Assembly (NCBI GenBank): GCA_032622095.1
Contig: CP136062.1
Location: 161,196,875 to 161,260,874 of the forward strand
Source: Siphonodentalium dalli
Taxonomy: Eukaryota > Mollusca > Scaphopoda > Gadilida > Siphonodentaliidae
Direction: 5' to 3'
DNA: 64,000 nucleotides
How positions within the stretch are numbered: position 1 is the first letter of the stretch; the number at the start of each line of letters is the position of its first letter. Position numbers and translations under genes: made by a program. The notes below the pieces were generated by a model that had not been told where the DNA came from, ran no database searches, and saw nothing but the letters and a program-made list of their open reading frames with translations. This document shows positions 32,884 through 45,355 of the stretch, one piece after another.

Positions 32884-34441
32884 TAGTGATGTTCCGATAA
32901 TGAAAAAGTTTATCGGACCGATTTCCGATAACTGGAGGCACAATCGGCCGATTTCCGATTCCGATGTTTATATATATTGTGCGTTTGTTCCTATAATGGA
33001 CTTATATATACCCAATGCACTCCATATCCCGCATAGTTTCAAAGCCAAATACATCAAAGAAATATATACACACAGTCGTGACAGTATTTCTGCCAACGTC
33101 GGTTGTGTGCTTCCTTTGATGTATACCGGTAGTTTTGACAAAGAGATCAAAGGTGCCGACTCAGAGTAACGTTATGACCATGTGTGGAACACTTGCATGC
33201 GGAGTAAAAGTCTTGATTGAATACTTGTAAGTTGCAACAATGTATGGAATGGCGATGATTATTAACTAAATTTTGATTGATGGATAATAATTGCTGTCAT
33301 ATTTGTCTGAGATTTCCCAAGTTTCCATTGGTCACACCTTTTATCTTTTAACAACTCGGAAGCTTTTATAGTTCCGCCTGCTCAATTTTTGTTTCGCAAG
33401 TTCAACTGTCTGTCGGTAGTTGTTACGTCCTAGTGACCAAGGCTGGCTTTTACAGGACGGGATAAAGTAGATCCATAATTTTTCCAGGAAGTTATTTTGC
33501 CAAACCCGTGACTTCTTCGCCACGGTAGGGATCTTTAACGTGCGCACATTGTTGCACACGGGACAGCCATTAGCGTCGGCTCCCGATCCGACGGTGTGCC
33601 AAGTGTAGTGTCATCCCTGGTCATGACATTACGAGAGGAGCAGAGGTACGAAGTTAGTCCAGTACACATTTTTTCAAATTTTGTCTGAGACTCTTTGGCT
33701 TCTGGAGTCTTTCTCAGATCACTGATCGTGGCATCGATGATTGATTTGTGATGCCCGTGGTACTGGGAATGCAGATGGCGACACAAAGTCCGACCGATAT
33801 TTTGTCGGATTTGAACCCTCGACCGTGTCGAAGGTGTAGCTCAGAGGTCGGCCCACAAACCAACTGAGCTATCCGCTCCTCCCGCTTCAACGTGGAGCTA
33901 AGCGTATTTCATAGCATACGTTGTACAGATGAAAAAGCTAATTATGCCCCTACTAACGTTGATCGTTATTGAAGACAGTTCTGATAACAACTGTATTAAT
34001 TCATTCAGTGTGTGCTTCAAGTTATTGACATAGCATGTGACGTCACATGACACGTGCTCTAGAGGAAGCCTCACTGTAATCAGGTCAGCTTTTTAATTAA
34101 AGCTTTCTTTGAGTCTATTTCGTGTCAACGCCATTGAACCAATAACTTCATATTACACGGGATGTCGGGCATGTGTATTGCCATTCTTATAATATATCAT
34201 CATATCAGACTGCTTTGATGATGCCAATGGCTTCTTTTTAGGCTGTTACAACTGCGTTTTACATTCAATACTACAGTTGTATTGCGTATGTTTATTAAAG
34301 CGTGCACATTGCGCTTAGATACTAGAACGTTTTTATTTATTTTGACAATCGGTAAAAGCCGATGTTCAACTGCGAGGTACGATTAATTTCCGATGGGCTA
34401 TTATCGGCCGATGGCCGATTCCGATTATCGGAACATCACTA
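32884..34441. mobile_element. hAT-like non-autonomous DNA transposon, 1558 bp
   Basis: TAGTGATGTTCCGATAAT is mirrored at the right end (ATTATCGGAACATCACTA), with subterminal GGCCGATTTCCGATTCCGAT repeats on both sides. Perfect 8-bp target duplication CATTAGGA at 32876-32883 and 34442-34449. No transposase; the interior is largely a SINE insertion plus AT-rich filler. Confidence 0.93.
33345..33885 (-). mobile_element. tRNA-derived SINE inside the hAT element
   Basis: On the minus strand the head reads GGAGCGGATAGCTCAGTTGG (box A, near 33880) and then GAGGGTTCAAATCC (box B, near 33815), at tRNA spacing. The body carries ACACGGGACAGCCATTAGCG and ACGTTAAAGATCCCTACC, a motif I associate with conserved-core SINEs of marine invertebrates (from memory, not checked). 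The 3' end is approximate. Confidence 0.75.
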
Positions 34442-34449
34442 CATTAGGA

Positions 34450-37117
34450 CGGGTACGGGCAGGTTAAAAAAAAAAGAAAAACAAAGAAAGCGTTGTTTGT
34501 CGTTCCTAGGAAGGGGGGATTTCATCGGGTAAATTTTTCCGCCAGAAACAAAAAATTGAATTAAAACAATTTAAAATTAAAAATATTTAAAAATAAAAAA
34601 ACAATTGAATTATAAAAAAGTAAAAAATTAAATAAATATTAAAATAATTTTTAAAATGTCACGTTTCTGACCAACCACGCCAGTGGCGGGCTAACCTGCT
34701 AGTTATCATATAATTCGGCAGAAATACATTACTCAATTTTCTCAATTTTATAATCAAATAATTTGGCAGAAATACAAATTGTACACAAAACATGTAAACA
34801 CGGCGAATTTACATTGGAACTGAAAGTGAAAATTAAAGTAAGTTTACAGAAAATATATATAGGTCCCGAATAAGTCACTGTTTACATGCAATTGTTTTAT
34901 AATCACAATAACATTTGTTCGTGAATAAAACATGTATACATGTAGCTCCAAAAGTGAAGTACATGTACAATATATCTAGAGCACGTGATCGCCAATTCTA
35001 GGAATATTTAGCACGCTGTACCTAAGCTATTTGACCAAATAGAAATTACAGGAGGACCTCAACCAAATGAGGACAATCTTAATCAAAAATAAAATGAAAC
35101 TATGGCCAGTTTCTTAATAAACTAATGCATTTTATAAGCCAACAAGACAGATAAAAAAATCGCTGTTATATGACAATATATCTGCCCATCATATCGCTCG
35201 GCAGACAAAACATGCCTGTCAGGCCATCATAGACGTCCTGACGTATCGCTGTTGGGATCCAAGGCACTGTTCCATTATGTTTTCAACCACCTACATGTAC
35301 ACCATGTTATGTTTCGTATTCGTTTATCTTGACCGCGTTTTGTTGCGTTGACGGTTACACCGACCGTGTTATATTGCGTTGATTGTTACCTCGAGGCTCG
35401 ACCGCATTGAAAATTACAACCGCGTTGGAGCACAGTTGTTGGCCATTATATATAAGTAGTAGCCCTAGAGTAAGAATAATATAGAAAGTTGGGAAACAAC
35501 ATGTAAAAAAATCTTTTTTAAACCCACCCACCTCCCATGTTGCACTCGAAATCTCATCAAAACAAATACGCTTCGGACATGCAAAACTATCGAATATCGA
35601 TAATCACACATACCGTACATTTCTTGAGAGGTATATCCAGAAAAACAACTTTTATCAGGTGAAAATAATCAAAATCACGATAAAATTTGTCTCGATACAA
35701 CAGGAATTGTTAAGATCGATAACTCTTCCGAAAAGTCGGTTGAACTCAGTTCGGTCAAAAAGGCGAAATACATTAAGCGGGCCAACCTTTGACCTGTCCC
35801 CGGAGTATAAACCTTGCCAACGCTCTATCGTTGACTTCGTCGTTGTATGGGTGGGGGTGGGGGCACGTCACAAGGCGATGGTGTCGAGAAATATACATTG
35901 TTATATGTTTTGATAATCAACTCTTTTCAAAAGTAAATCTAATCAAAGATTTACTTGACTAAATATGGGTGTCAGAGTGTGTGGGCAAACCGTGCATTTA
36001 ATTTAGTAGAGTGAGCGCTCAAATCTTCGCCGGCTTTCCAGCACACACAAGAACAGTCGAGAAACATGTGCTGAACTTGTTTAATGGAAGCTGACGCTTT
36101 TCGTGCGTGAACTGTTGGTCATTTTTCAACGCGGTTTCATGGCAAATCAAACGCGACAGAGAGTGAGGCACTTATTTTGAGAATATGTGTATTAAACTTG
36201 AACAAAATGGCGAATTATGAGTGCTCTTCACTGCGACATCTCTTGCTTTTTCAAATTATAAACAAAGATTTCCAATGTACCCTCACATGGTACAATCTTT
36301 AATTAGTTTTGCAAACTTTTATCTTAATTTTCCAATAAAAAGTATACCTCTGCGAAACACTAATTAATATCTGCATAGATGTGTTTTCAAATTTGCCAAA
36401 GCGGATGGCGATGTGTTTTGACAACCGAAAAATTTGTTTTAGTATCACAAACGCATATTTACTTATTGCAGCCGATTTTCTAGCAACCAGAAGCGGCAAT
36501 AATAGCCAAAGTTGGCTAAAGTAGCCAAATTTCAGGTTGACCCAGACCTGTTTATATAAATTATATTGGGGAATCTCAATCAAACCAGTTTTGTCATTAC
36601 TGAGATATGCCTTATCAACTGAGCCACTAATCCCCCAATTTACAACGACAATTATGGCAAATATTCGAATTTACACCGTCCATCTGGTTTTTGTTTTCAT
36701 TTCCGAGTCTCCGCCATATTCCGGACGCCATGTCCTGTTTTTAGTCACGCTTTGCATATCGAAATTACGAAAATGGGAAACTCTTTTTAATAATTTACCA
36801 TTAATAAGAAGTTGTCCATCTCCATTTCCATTACTTGCACCTTAAATACATTCTTGCGTTCTAAGCTTCGTTGTATTAGCCGTCCTATCTTCAATAAAGA
36901 CATGATTAACACGTATTTTTATGTAACTTTGAGAATGACATTCCACGCTTTTTTCTAGAAAATAGAGTTATCCTTCCTGTCCCAGTGTGACTATTGACCG
37001 GATAATCGCCCTTGTCTGTTTTATTTACCGGATCCCACAATTTTTTTTTTTAAGGACGACAGCTGGGCGCAGCCCAGCCGCGCATGTGTTGCTTTGCAAC
37101 ATATGCGCCGGTCGTCC
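34450..37117. other. Intergenic; CGCGTT cluster and unassigned sequence
   Basis: 34460-34705 has an inverted pair GGGCAGGTTA/TAACCTGC around A-rich sequence. 35333-35440 is a CpG-rich cluster of GACCGCGTT/TTGCGTTGA motifs like 30118-30240. No exon was recognised; open frames at 35659-35913 and 36537-36845 lack known motifs. Confidence 0.45.
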
Positions 37118-37120
37118 TTA

Positions 37121-39187
37121 AGCCCACCGCACACGTCGCAAAAATGTTGTACAACAATGTTGTACAACATTGTTGTAGCGTGTGCGGTGGTCTGTTTTTT
37201 GTTGTACCAACAGAAATTTGTTGTGCAACAATGTTGTGAGAGATCAAATTATTTTGATTTTGTTGCTTGTTGTAGCCAATGGATGGACAGCGTTCTATTT
37301 TTAGTCTATGACGTCCAGCGTAAAATCTCAAGGTGAAGAGAAACATGGCGGCTCCCACCTCGAAATGTATTACAGTCGATATTTTGAACTAACATTGAAA
37401 ACCGATGCATGCTTTAAATTCATACAAAATAGGCGCAGACATTGAGAAACGATATAGTTTGACCAAGCGGAGTGGTTCCTGGGTTCGAAATGTGATTTTA
37501 TTTTATTCACCAGCACATGGAATTCTGTAATTTCTGAGAGTGAGAATGATTCTCCTGTTCTGTGTTCACACTCACAGGTCCAGACTTCAGTTCAGTTCTC
37601 CAGTAGGGCCTACTGCACTAACTACTGCATAATATAGGTCTTGGTGAATACATTTTCTATCCAATGGTGTTACACTTCCCACGTCTTGCCAATAGTAATT
37701 TGTACAAACTACACTGTCTATATATATATACAGCTTGTACAGGTCTGAAAATTAAAATTGATTGAATTTGAACCACCGGCACCAATTTATCTATAATAAT
37801 AGACAAACTTGACTATAAATTATTTGCCGGTTCCTATTTACACGTAGAATTGATGGATGTTTACAGTGAAAATTTATAGTTAAATTATACCAATTGAGAA
37901 ATAAGTTCAAATAACATTAACAAATATTTTAGAGAGCGAAACATTTGTTATGCAACCGTTATGGCTGTGGAAAATCAATCAGTCGATTATTGCCCGATCG
38001 GGCTATTGTCGATCAATATGCCCTATCTGGCTGTCTCTGACTCATGCGAGTCATGTCCATATTGGACCTACCATGCCCGGTTCCATGGTTTGGGAACTAT
38101 GGGTAGGGGGTTCTGTAGTGGTATTCTCTGTGTGGAAGTCATGAATTATTCATGACTTCCACATATGGAAATGCTGCTCGAGAACGTTGACCTGAGCCCT
38201 ATAGAGCCACACAACCGGAGTTGGATGAATCTCCGAAACCATGGGTCAGAGCTGGATGAATCCAATATCGTCACAACTCAGTGATCCCGCTTATTGTTGA
38301 TTCACCCAGACCTGTACAATTTTCAAGATGTGGGTGTGTCATTCCCTTGTATAGGAAGTTAATTCACCAAGACATAGAAGTGAAAATAACAATATATTCA
38401 ACACAGAAGTTGGCTATCGCTCAAGCAGCTGGTAAATACAATTACATCATATTTTGAACCTAATAACATGTTCCGCTCGGTCATGTATCATTGGTCAAAG
38501 CCTGCGCCGATTTTTTTAAAAAGTTAATATGAACAAAGGTTTGAAATCAAGGTCCATGACTTACACGCTCCTTCCAAAATTCCCATTAATAATGAAAGGA
38601 CATGAGATTTATTTATAAACACTTGTAAGAGTAACTCTGTCCAAATTAAACAAAAAACAAGGTCCATGTTTGGCGTATATTATGCCCTCACCCACCACTC
38701 CATATAGTTTAATAAAGGAGGTATAATAATAACTCCTGATATCCCCTCCCCAATAACACAAGAGGTACAAAATAACCAAATTATATATGGCCTGGAGGTT
38801 TAATAATGATAACTCCGTCCATATAACCTATTCTATGAAAAAGTACTAAATTGGTCCAAATCCGTTCAGTGTATATATATAACGTGCGTTAGCAAGGCCC
38901 AGGGTAGAGATTCGTGGCAAAATCGAGCCTGGTGCAAGCTTTCCGCATCTGTCAACTTGGGGGGAAAACCCCAGAGCTGAAATTAGTATGCAGCCAACAC
39001 GTGACTTGATGACGTTTTATCACGTGACTTGTTGTACAACAAATATTCGCCGTGTGCGGATGGTCACAACATTGTTGTATAACATTTGTTGTGTCATTTT
39101 GTTGTAGCGTGTGCGGACGCTTACAACAATGTTGTATGACCCATACAACAATGTTGTACAACAATGTTCCGACGTGTGCGCCCGGCT
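37121..39187. mobile_element. PIF/Harbinger-like non-autonomous transposon, 2067 bp
   Basis: Left end AGCCCACCGCACACGTCG, right end (reverse complement AGCCGGGCGCACACGTCGG), both followed by TGTTGTACAACAATGTTG-type subterminal palindromes. It is flanked by TTA at 37118-37120 and 39188-39190. A 3-bp TWA target site is the hallmark of PIF/Harbinger. Additional CGTGTGCGG blocks near 39050-39180 look like duplicated subterminal repeats. No transposase or Myb-like ORF was seen inside. Confidence 0.82.
38132..38162. repeat. Perfect 31-bp palindrome
   Basis: GTGGAAGTCATGAAT, one central T, then ATTCATGACTTCCAC. The 15-bp arms match exactly, inside the PIF-like element. No function is evident. Confidence 0.9.
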
Positions 39188-39216
39188 TTATAATAAATTC
39201 GCTTTCGAACATGGGC

Positions 39217-39273
39217 GCCGCCATCTTGAATTAGGGGCGCCGCCATCTTGAATTTCAGGGGCCGCCATCTTGA
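39217..39273 (-). promoter_or_regulatory. Three YY1-type motifs at 22-bp spacing
   Basis: GCCGCCATCTTGA occurs at 39217-39229, 39239-39251 and 39261-39273. The reverse complement holds AAGATGGCGGC, the strong YY1 consensus. Spacing is exactly 22 bp, about two helical turns. It lies directly outside the PIF-like element and about 430 bp upstream of a candidate signal-peptide exon. Confidence 0.6.
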
Positions 39274-39698
39274 AACGTCATTGCAATTAAATTAAAACTA
39301 CAAAATGTTACTTTTCACATGGCTAACATATAACCGTATTCATTGCGTGAAGACATTACTTGGTTTATACTTTAAACAATAATCATTACTTAAATCATAA
39401 ATGTTGTCGATCTGACTCGGGTTGCTATGCCATTCGGAAAATGACGGAAATTACGTAAAGCTGCACATTTTCGTTAGCCACATCGCGAACACAACATGAC
39501 TCATCTCGTAAAAGTCTAAAATGTTTGTCATATCAGTAAATAAACTTTTCTTTAGTTTATTAAATTAGTAAAAGCACGTTCAGGTAAACTGTTAGGTTAC
39601 GTTATATGTTTTATCCAAAGCGACGTCATATTGGCACGCGCATTTCCCCGCGAAAGTTATTGACGTTTTCAAGCGACATAGCACACAAAGCAGGCATA

Positions 39699-39848
39699 AT
39701 GTTGGCACGGTTGGCATTATGTTTGGTTGGGTTGACGTTGTTTCATAGTGCATGGCTCCGAGTCCGGGCTGGTATAAATGTAGCTCCATGCAATTGTAAT
39801 CAAACTGATCAAATCCCAACCTATAAAATCACTATAGGATTTGTACAG
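39699..39848 (+). CDS. Candidate first exon with signal peptide (unknown protein)
   Basis: ATG at 39699 opens MLARLALCLVGLTLFHSAWL, a plausible signal peptide (short basic n-region, hydrophobic core), then RVRAGINVAPCNCNQTDQIP and TYKITIGFVQ, ending at ACAG|GTACAA. The frame is also open upstream to 39606. The IPTYKITIGF end recalls the beginning of ligand-binding ectodomains of receptor guanylate cyclases, but no following exon was found, so this is speculation. Upstream sequence is CpG-richer than average, with the YY1-type triplet. It could also be a chance open frame. Confidence 0.35.
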
Positions 39849-39881
39849 GTACAAACAAAAACATATGTTCTTGGAAATTGA

Positions 39882-41238
39882 ATGTTCTTCATTACTTATA
39901 TTCTAATGATTTGGGTTGTGATTTGAAACAAACAAACAACCCAAATTATGAGGGAGGTAAACCCAAGTTCTCACTCATAAGAACCCCAATTTCCAACCAA
40001 GGCCAAGGGTTGTGGGGCGAGTGCAACTAATATTTCATTCAAATTGAAATTGGGCATATGGGCCAGTCGAAAAAATGGCCCGAGGAGCCACGCAAGGCTG
40101 AAAGATGTGAGTGCAATATGATAATTCTGAGGTAGACCCCACCCCCTACCACAAGCAACCATGCAACTTCGTGTACGTAATTGGTTATAAGAAATATTTA
40201 TAGTTAATTAAATCTTTGACGTTCATATAAGTCAACACATAGTAGTCTGAGTAGAGTAGGTCGTGACTGTACGGTCGTCCTTTTTTTACATGGATTTCAA
40301 TACCATAATTTCTTGTTTAGATTATTTAATGGCAATGATATATATCTATACAATTTATACAAAGTTGACAAATGTATACATATTGAAAAAGCAATGTAAA
40401 TAATGTTAGATGGAAAAGCGGTCGACATTAACAAATATCTGTGAGCTCACTATCTAAATGTGTATTTATAATCAAAAAAAGATTTAACCAATAAGGTTTT
40501 AATATGGTTAGTCGGTGGTATTAATATTAATAAATTTTATTATTAATACTGGTCAGCCTCTATAATTAAATATATCATTACCAGTGATAACTCTTAAAGA
40601 AGGACAAAAAATCCCTCTTATTTCCATAGTGGTCCCCAATACTTATGATTGGTTCAATTACGAGACTGTCCAGTCTTAAAAGGATATGGTCAGTTGGATA
40701 TAGATCAAAAACCAATATTAGATACACATATATATGTATCACATTACTATGAAAATGTGTGTGCTTTATAGGACTATATTTTAATCCCAACAACATGAAA
40801 GTATAAGAATACCAGTCTAGAAGCTTCAGCATAAGTGATGAGTCGTCATATATGGTATACATGTGCTAATTTGTGCAGTATATCATAATTTAAATGGTAT
40901 GCATGGCTATATAATAGCTATATCTAGCTATAATATATGGTAAGATATGGCTGCCAAGTGAGGATCAAAGTAAGCTAATAACACCATTTCCATAAGTCTA
41001 CGCTTATTATTGACTCATACCTATGACAAAATACCTATCCATCCCCCGGAGTGTCAGTGGGCTCTGTGAGGTTTTAGCAGCTTTATGAGTTTGGTATGCC
41101 AAATACACAAATATCGCCATATATCAAGCATATTGCTACACTAGTGGTCACTTACTTCATCACAGAAACCACTGCCCCCCCCCCCCCCTTGTGACAACAT
41201 AGAAATTTGTAAAATAAATAGTAAAAATGGAAAAAAAA
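39882..41238. other. Intergenic, AT-rich
   Basis: No exon or RNA gene was recognised. A C-run of about 15 lies near 41174-41188. Confidence 0.5.
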
Positions 41239-41590
41239 TTAAAACACCCTTGCAATACAGCATTTGATTTCCACGCAGCAGCAGTCGTACCTCAACCTAA
41301 AAACAATATACAAGGCTAAGAACAATTTCAGTAGTATATAAATAGATTTAAATAGATGCAGGCTAATCAGTGTCTTAAAGGTGGGATACTCATCAAAAAA
41401 CTTGTGCCCCTTATCTAGATTGTTCCATGCTTTGATTGCATGGTACATGAATGTTTTCTTGATTTGGGGGTTAGCCTCTGGCACAAAGTAATTTCCACTG
41501 CTAAATCTTGTATCTTGTGTCTTATTTGTCTGTTTCTTGAATGATCAGTGTTACATGCGAATAAATAAGGAGAGTTACTTGAAATAGGCT
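41239..41590 (-). pseudogene. Non-LTR retrotransposon ORF2 C-terminal remnant
   Basis: On the minus strand SSGNYFVPEANPQIKKTFMY followed by HAIKAWNNLDKGHKFFDEYP and TFKTLI has the form of the C-terminal tail after the reverse transcriptase domain of LINE ORF2 (an F.Y.A.K.WN.L core, then a short-helix F). A neighbouring frame upstream reads CNTDHSRNRQIRHKIQDL, implying a frameshift near 41500. The RT catalytic motifs are absent, so this is a 5'-truncated dead copy. Confidence 0.6.
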
Positions 41591-42690
41591 GTGAGTATCC
41601 TTCAAGTGGAATTATAAATGTTCAAATTGGTCTCAATCACTTTGATTATTTACTCAGAATGACAATTAATGTCTTAGTACAGTCTTACCCTCGTCTTATT
41701 CCTTTTATCATCTGACGAATTCTGCTTATCATAGCAGCATAATCATCGCTGGGACGGGGCCCATTCACCCGGTCCAATTTTTGCGCGCATCAAATATTTA
41801 GCAGAAGATAAACTAAAATTATAATTTGTATTTGCGACAATATTTCCAAATTCTTCCATGTACGTTAAGTTTAATTACCTAATTTTAGAATCCCCAAACA
41901 ACATTATGTACAACACATTTCATATAGTATATACCATTTGAAAGATGAAGCTCCAAAACATTGTATTATCAACTTATCCGGTGGAATAAACTGTAAACAT
42001 GTTGTTTTGTCAAGGTACCAGCAAATTTCGATCTGGTCTGAACTGCCAGTTTATTAATCCCAACGGAAGGGGAATAACTCTATATTTTAGTTGTGAATTA
42101 TGCGTTCTGTGGTAAATAACGGGGGAAGTCTTGCGGTTAATCTGAGAATCTCTATCACCTGGTGTACTACACTCCTATGCCACAGCTGTTCCATATTCTG
42201 GTGGAACATATATATTTGGTTCCTCTTCCAAATGGTCTATAATATGGAATATGTTGTGTATAATGTTATACTTATGGGCATTCGAAAATGTTAAGTGGGC
42301 TTGAAGTGACGCATGTGATATACACGAGTTATTGTGCATGCAATCTATCTGTATTGTCTGCCGAGAGAATAACTATATCTTCTCGTTGTGTATCAAGTAC
42401 GTATGTTGCCATTTTATTGGCTGAAATAAAGCTATATAATATCATAATTTTATCGTTACAATAACCATATCCATGCCACTAACGCTAATATGGTAGGACA
42501 TGTCGAAAATGGACCATAAACCTAAATAACCTTAAATTTCGATAAATTCACGGTAATAACAACGATTTAATATTGATAATATATAGAAAAATAAGTAATT
42601 TGAGTCGAAGATGTATTCTGTAAACGATCAGGTTATCTTAAAATCAAAGTTAATAATTTTATATAAATTTAATTTATGGCTGGAGCCATA
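41591..42690. other. Intergenic, nothing recognised
   Basis: AT-rich. A segment at 41950-42300 (GATGAAGCTCCAAAACATTG, then CAACTTATCCGG) resembles part of 54300-54420 in inverse orientation, so it probably belongs to a dispersed repeat. No exon was seen. Confidence 0.4.
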
Positions 42691-42693
42691 CAT

Positions 42694-43168
42694 TAAAGGT
42701 ACTCAATCCGATAAAACTCCTCTCAATTACTATTTCAATGGCTTCGGGGGTCAAAAATATTTGATTCGAGTCGAGGAAGTCACCCATCAAAGCTCAGATT
42801 TGTTAGATATCGATTTTAGAAATCTATTATTTTTCATTATCGGGAATACTATCTGGCCCAGAACTCAGTCAAAATTGCGTTAAAATTACCACTTGATTTT
42901 AGAGTTATCCATCCTTGTCTGTTTGAATAGATTTGGAGTACACATCCAGAGCAGATTACGGCAGTTATTAGTACTCATCTCGGGTTAATAAAAAATTTCA
43001 AAAATCAATATCTAATAACTCTGAGCTTTGTTTGATGGTTCCTCGACTCGAATCAAATATTGTTTACCCCCAAAGCCAAAGAAATAGTAATATAGGACCC
43101 TCTGATCGGATTGTTGTTGTTGGAATCTGTTGAGATGGGGACCCTCTGTTCGGATTGAGTACCTTTAA
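42694..43168. mobile_element. MITE of the TTAAAGGTAC family
   Basis: The left TTAAAGGTACTCAATCCGAT is mirrored by ATCGGATT..GTACCTTTAA. Internal arms (GGCTTCGGGGGTCAAAAATA, AAAGCTCAGATTTGTTAGAT) are mirrored near 43015-43080. A diverged relative lies at 11236-11623. Confidence 0.82.
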
Positions 43169-43990
43169 ATTACGAATTTCCGTGTACAAGACATAATCGA
43201 ATGATTTTACGCACAGTGCCCTGAATATGGGAAACGCGTGGCAAACATGATCGTTAATAAGGGGCGTAAACTCAAGCTACTCAGTGACTATACAATAACT
43301 TAAATGAGTATATGGGACCAGTATGCATATACTATAACACTTGTTTGATACATTTGCTTGAAGACTGTAAAAAAAATTATTCGACGGCGATAGATCTATT
43401 TTCGCATTCCGGCTATCTGCCATCCGTAACATAATTTCGTACTCAACAGACTTTCAAATAATGGACATCTTGTTACCTTATATAAATCTTCTAAATATTA
43501 AAAAAAAAAAACTTTCGCGATCAACCAGGTGTTTCAACTGTCACGTATTAAGGGCGCCGCCAAACCCCAACTATATACCAGTTAAAATAATGCAGATTGT
43601 GATAGGCGTGATGTTGTTTATTTAAGTTTGTTTATTTGCATTGTTTATTCGTGTTCTTGTAGTTCTGTCTGTATACATGTAAGTGTTAACGAGAAAACAA
43701 TTAGCTAACGTTTAATTACTCTATCCCTCTAATATTTGAACCGTCGCTATTAGTACACGATCAACTGGTACACCATGATATAGCCGCGGGTGTTTCTTTT
43801 CCAACGACGTATCGAGCAGATCCGCACGTGCATGCATCTATGAGATAGCGCTGTTTGGAAACAATTTTTTATTTGTGGGCATGGCTTAGAATTCAAATAT
43901 CGGTGTCAACGCATTACATAGTTCAGATAGAGTAAATAGAGACCCATTTCGGTCGCGTAAATGACGATTCCTATCATGCCGTGATCGATC
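43169..43990. other. Intergenic, nothing recognised
   Basis: AT-rich sequence with an A10 tract near 43501. No exon was recognised. Confidence 0.5.
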
Positions 43991-44730
43991 GTAGTGGGAT
44001 GGGATGTGTGGGGTGAATATTTAGAATATCTTGGATGGGGGTTACCCTACAACACCCTTTGTTTCACCTAAATCGGCCAAGGGGTCGAGAAATGGCATGG
44101 GTGTCCTATTTGAACCCCTCTGGACGACGGCCAGTTTGGATCTGGGTGGGGTGTGTGGGGTGAATATTTAGAATGTCTTGAGGGCCACCATACAACACCC
44201 TTTGCTTGGCCGAAATCGGGCGGGAAATATCATGAGTGAGTGCCCTATTTGACTCGTCAATACTTCTGGACTGCGGCCATTTTGGATGGGGTGGGGTGTG
44301 TCCCAATATTAAGTCTTTTCGACCCACTTTTTGGAACTCGACCCATTTTTACTTTCGGCCCAAAATGTTTGACCACTGAGGTTGGTGGCTATAGGACTGA
44401 TTCTTGAGATATATTAATTAGTGTCATTTTCCGTTCACTTTCGTTTCGAAAGTGAAAAACAATCGCTCGAAAATAGGGCCGGAAAGTCAGAACATGGACG
44501 GAACTTATCGGGATGACTCCAGAATCAACCATCAACCTGAGTCAAGTTTTTCGACCAAAGCATGTGTCGAGTTTAAAAAGTGTGTCGAACAGCGGTCCGA
44601 TAAATTATAATGGCATGGTTCCCTTATTTGAACCCTTCTGCAAGGGGGCCATTTTGGATCGGGTGGGGATGTATGAATAATGTGGAAACAGTCGTGGGGG
44701 CACCCTACAACACCCTTTATTTTAGCGAAA
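43991..44730. repeat. Degenerate tandem repeat, about 150-bp unit, four copies
   Basis: GGGGTGAATATTTAGAAT, CCCTACAACACCCTTTG and TTTTGGATCxGGTGGGG recur near 43998, 44140, 44285 and 44645. A segment bounded by CGACCCACTTTTTGGAACTC and GAGTTTAAAAAGTGTGTCG (44328-44590) is inserted before the last copy and may be a small TIR element. Confidence 0.75.
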
Positions 44731-44831
44731 TATATAAACAAAATCGAATAAGGAATAAGGAGTGGAAGTCACCTTCGTGGCGTATATTCACCGATGTTCG
44801 CCGAAATAAATTTTTTTGAAGTGGCGATTCC

Positions 44832-44966
44832 ATGCTTCTGTATAAACCGGTGACTGACCACGCAGATGATTTCCATCCTATAGAACGAGCCATCGGCGAG
44901 GTCCTCGTGTGTGCCCATGTTGCCCAGTGTCCAGAATACTCACGGACGAGACAGGAATTGTTTGTG
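44832..44966 (+). CDS. Possible exon, unrecognised (low confidence)
   Basis: MLLYKPVTDHADDFHPIERA then IGEVLVCAHVAQCPEYSRTR and QELFV ends at GTG|GTAAGT, a good donor. An overlapping open frame of 122 codons exists on the opposite strand (44717-45085), so at least one is spurious. No domain was recognised on either strand; a transposable-element origin is plausible because the region follows a tandem repeat. Confidence 0.2.
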
Positions 44967-45355
44967 GTAAGTAATTTCCTGACACAATCGCCATTGTTGA
45001 TTCCAGTTGATATGGGTCTGAAAGTGACGTGGCTAGATTGGGGTGGTGCGCGCACCTTGAAATTTCCAACTAAAACAGCTCGCATCGAACAAGATCAAAC
45101 TCCCAGTTTCGCATAATTCAATTTGCACACACCATGGATGGAACTTTCCAACTTGTATATATCAAGTCTTCCAACTGTTCAAGTTGGAAATTTCCATCAT
45201 TACACCCAGCTTTAAAGGTTGGAATATTTTCAAATGATAAATATTTCAATTTATGTGTGGTGTCAACTTTCCAAATAATGTCGTGTCAGACAGGGAGGGG
45301 CCGGAAAAAAACTGCAGACACAGGGTGGAAAAAACAGTTCTTTTCGGTTTGGGTA

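Noticed and set aside
33815-33885. tRNA gene
   Set aside because: Box A and box B are present, but the acceptor-stem and anticodon-arm pairing is poor and a SINE body follows, so it is a SINE head.
44717-45085. 122-codon minus-strand frame
   Set aside because: No recognisable domain; it overlaps a competing plus-strand candidate exon and adjoins a tandem repeat. Not listed as a gene.
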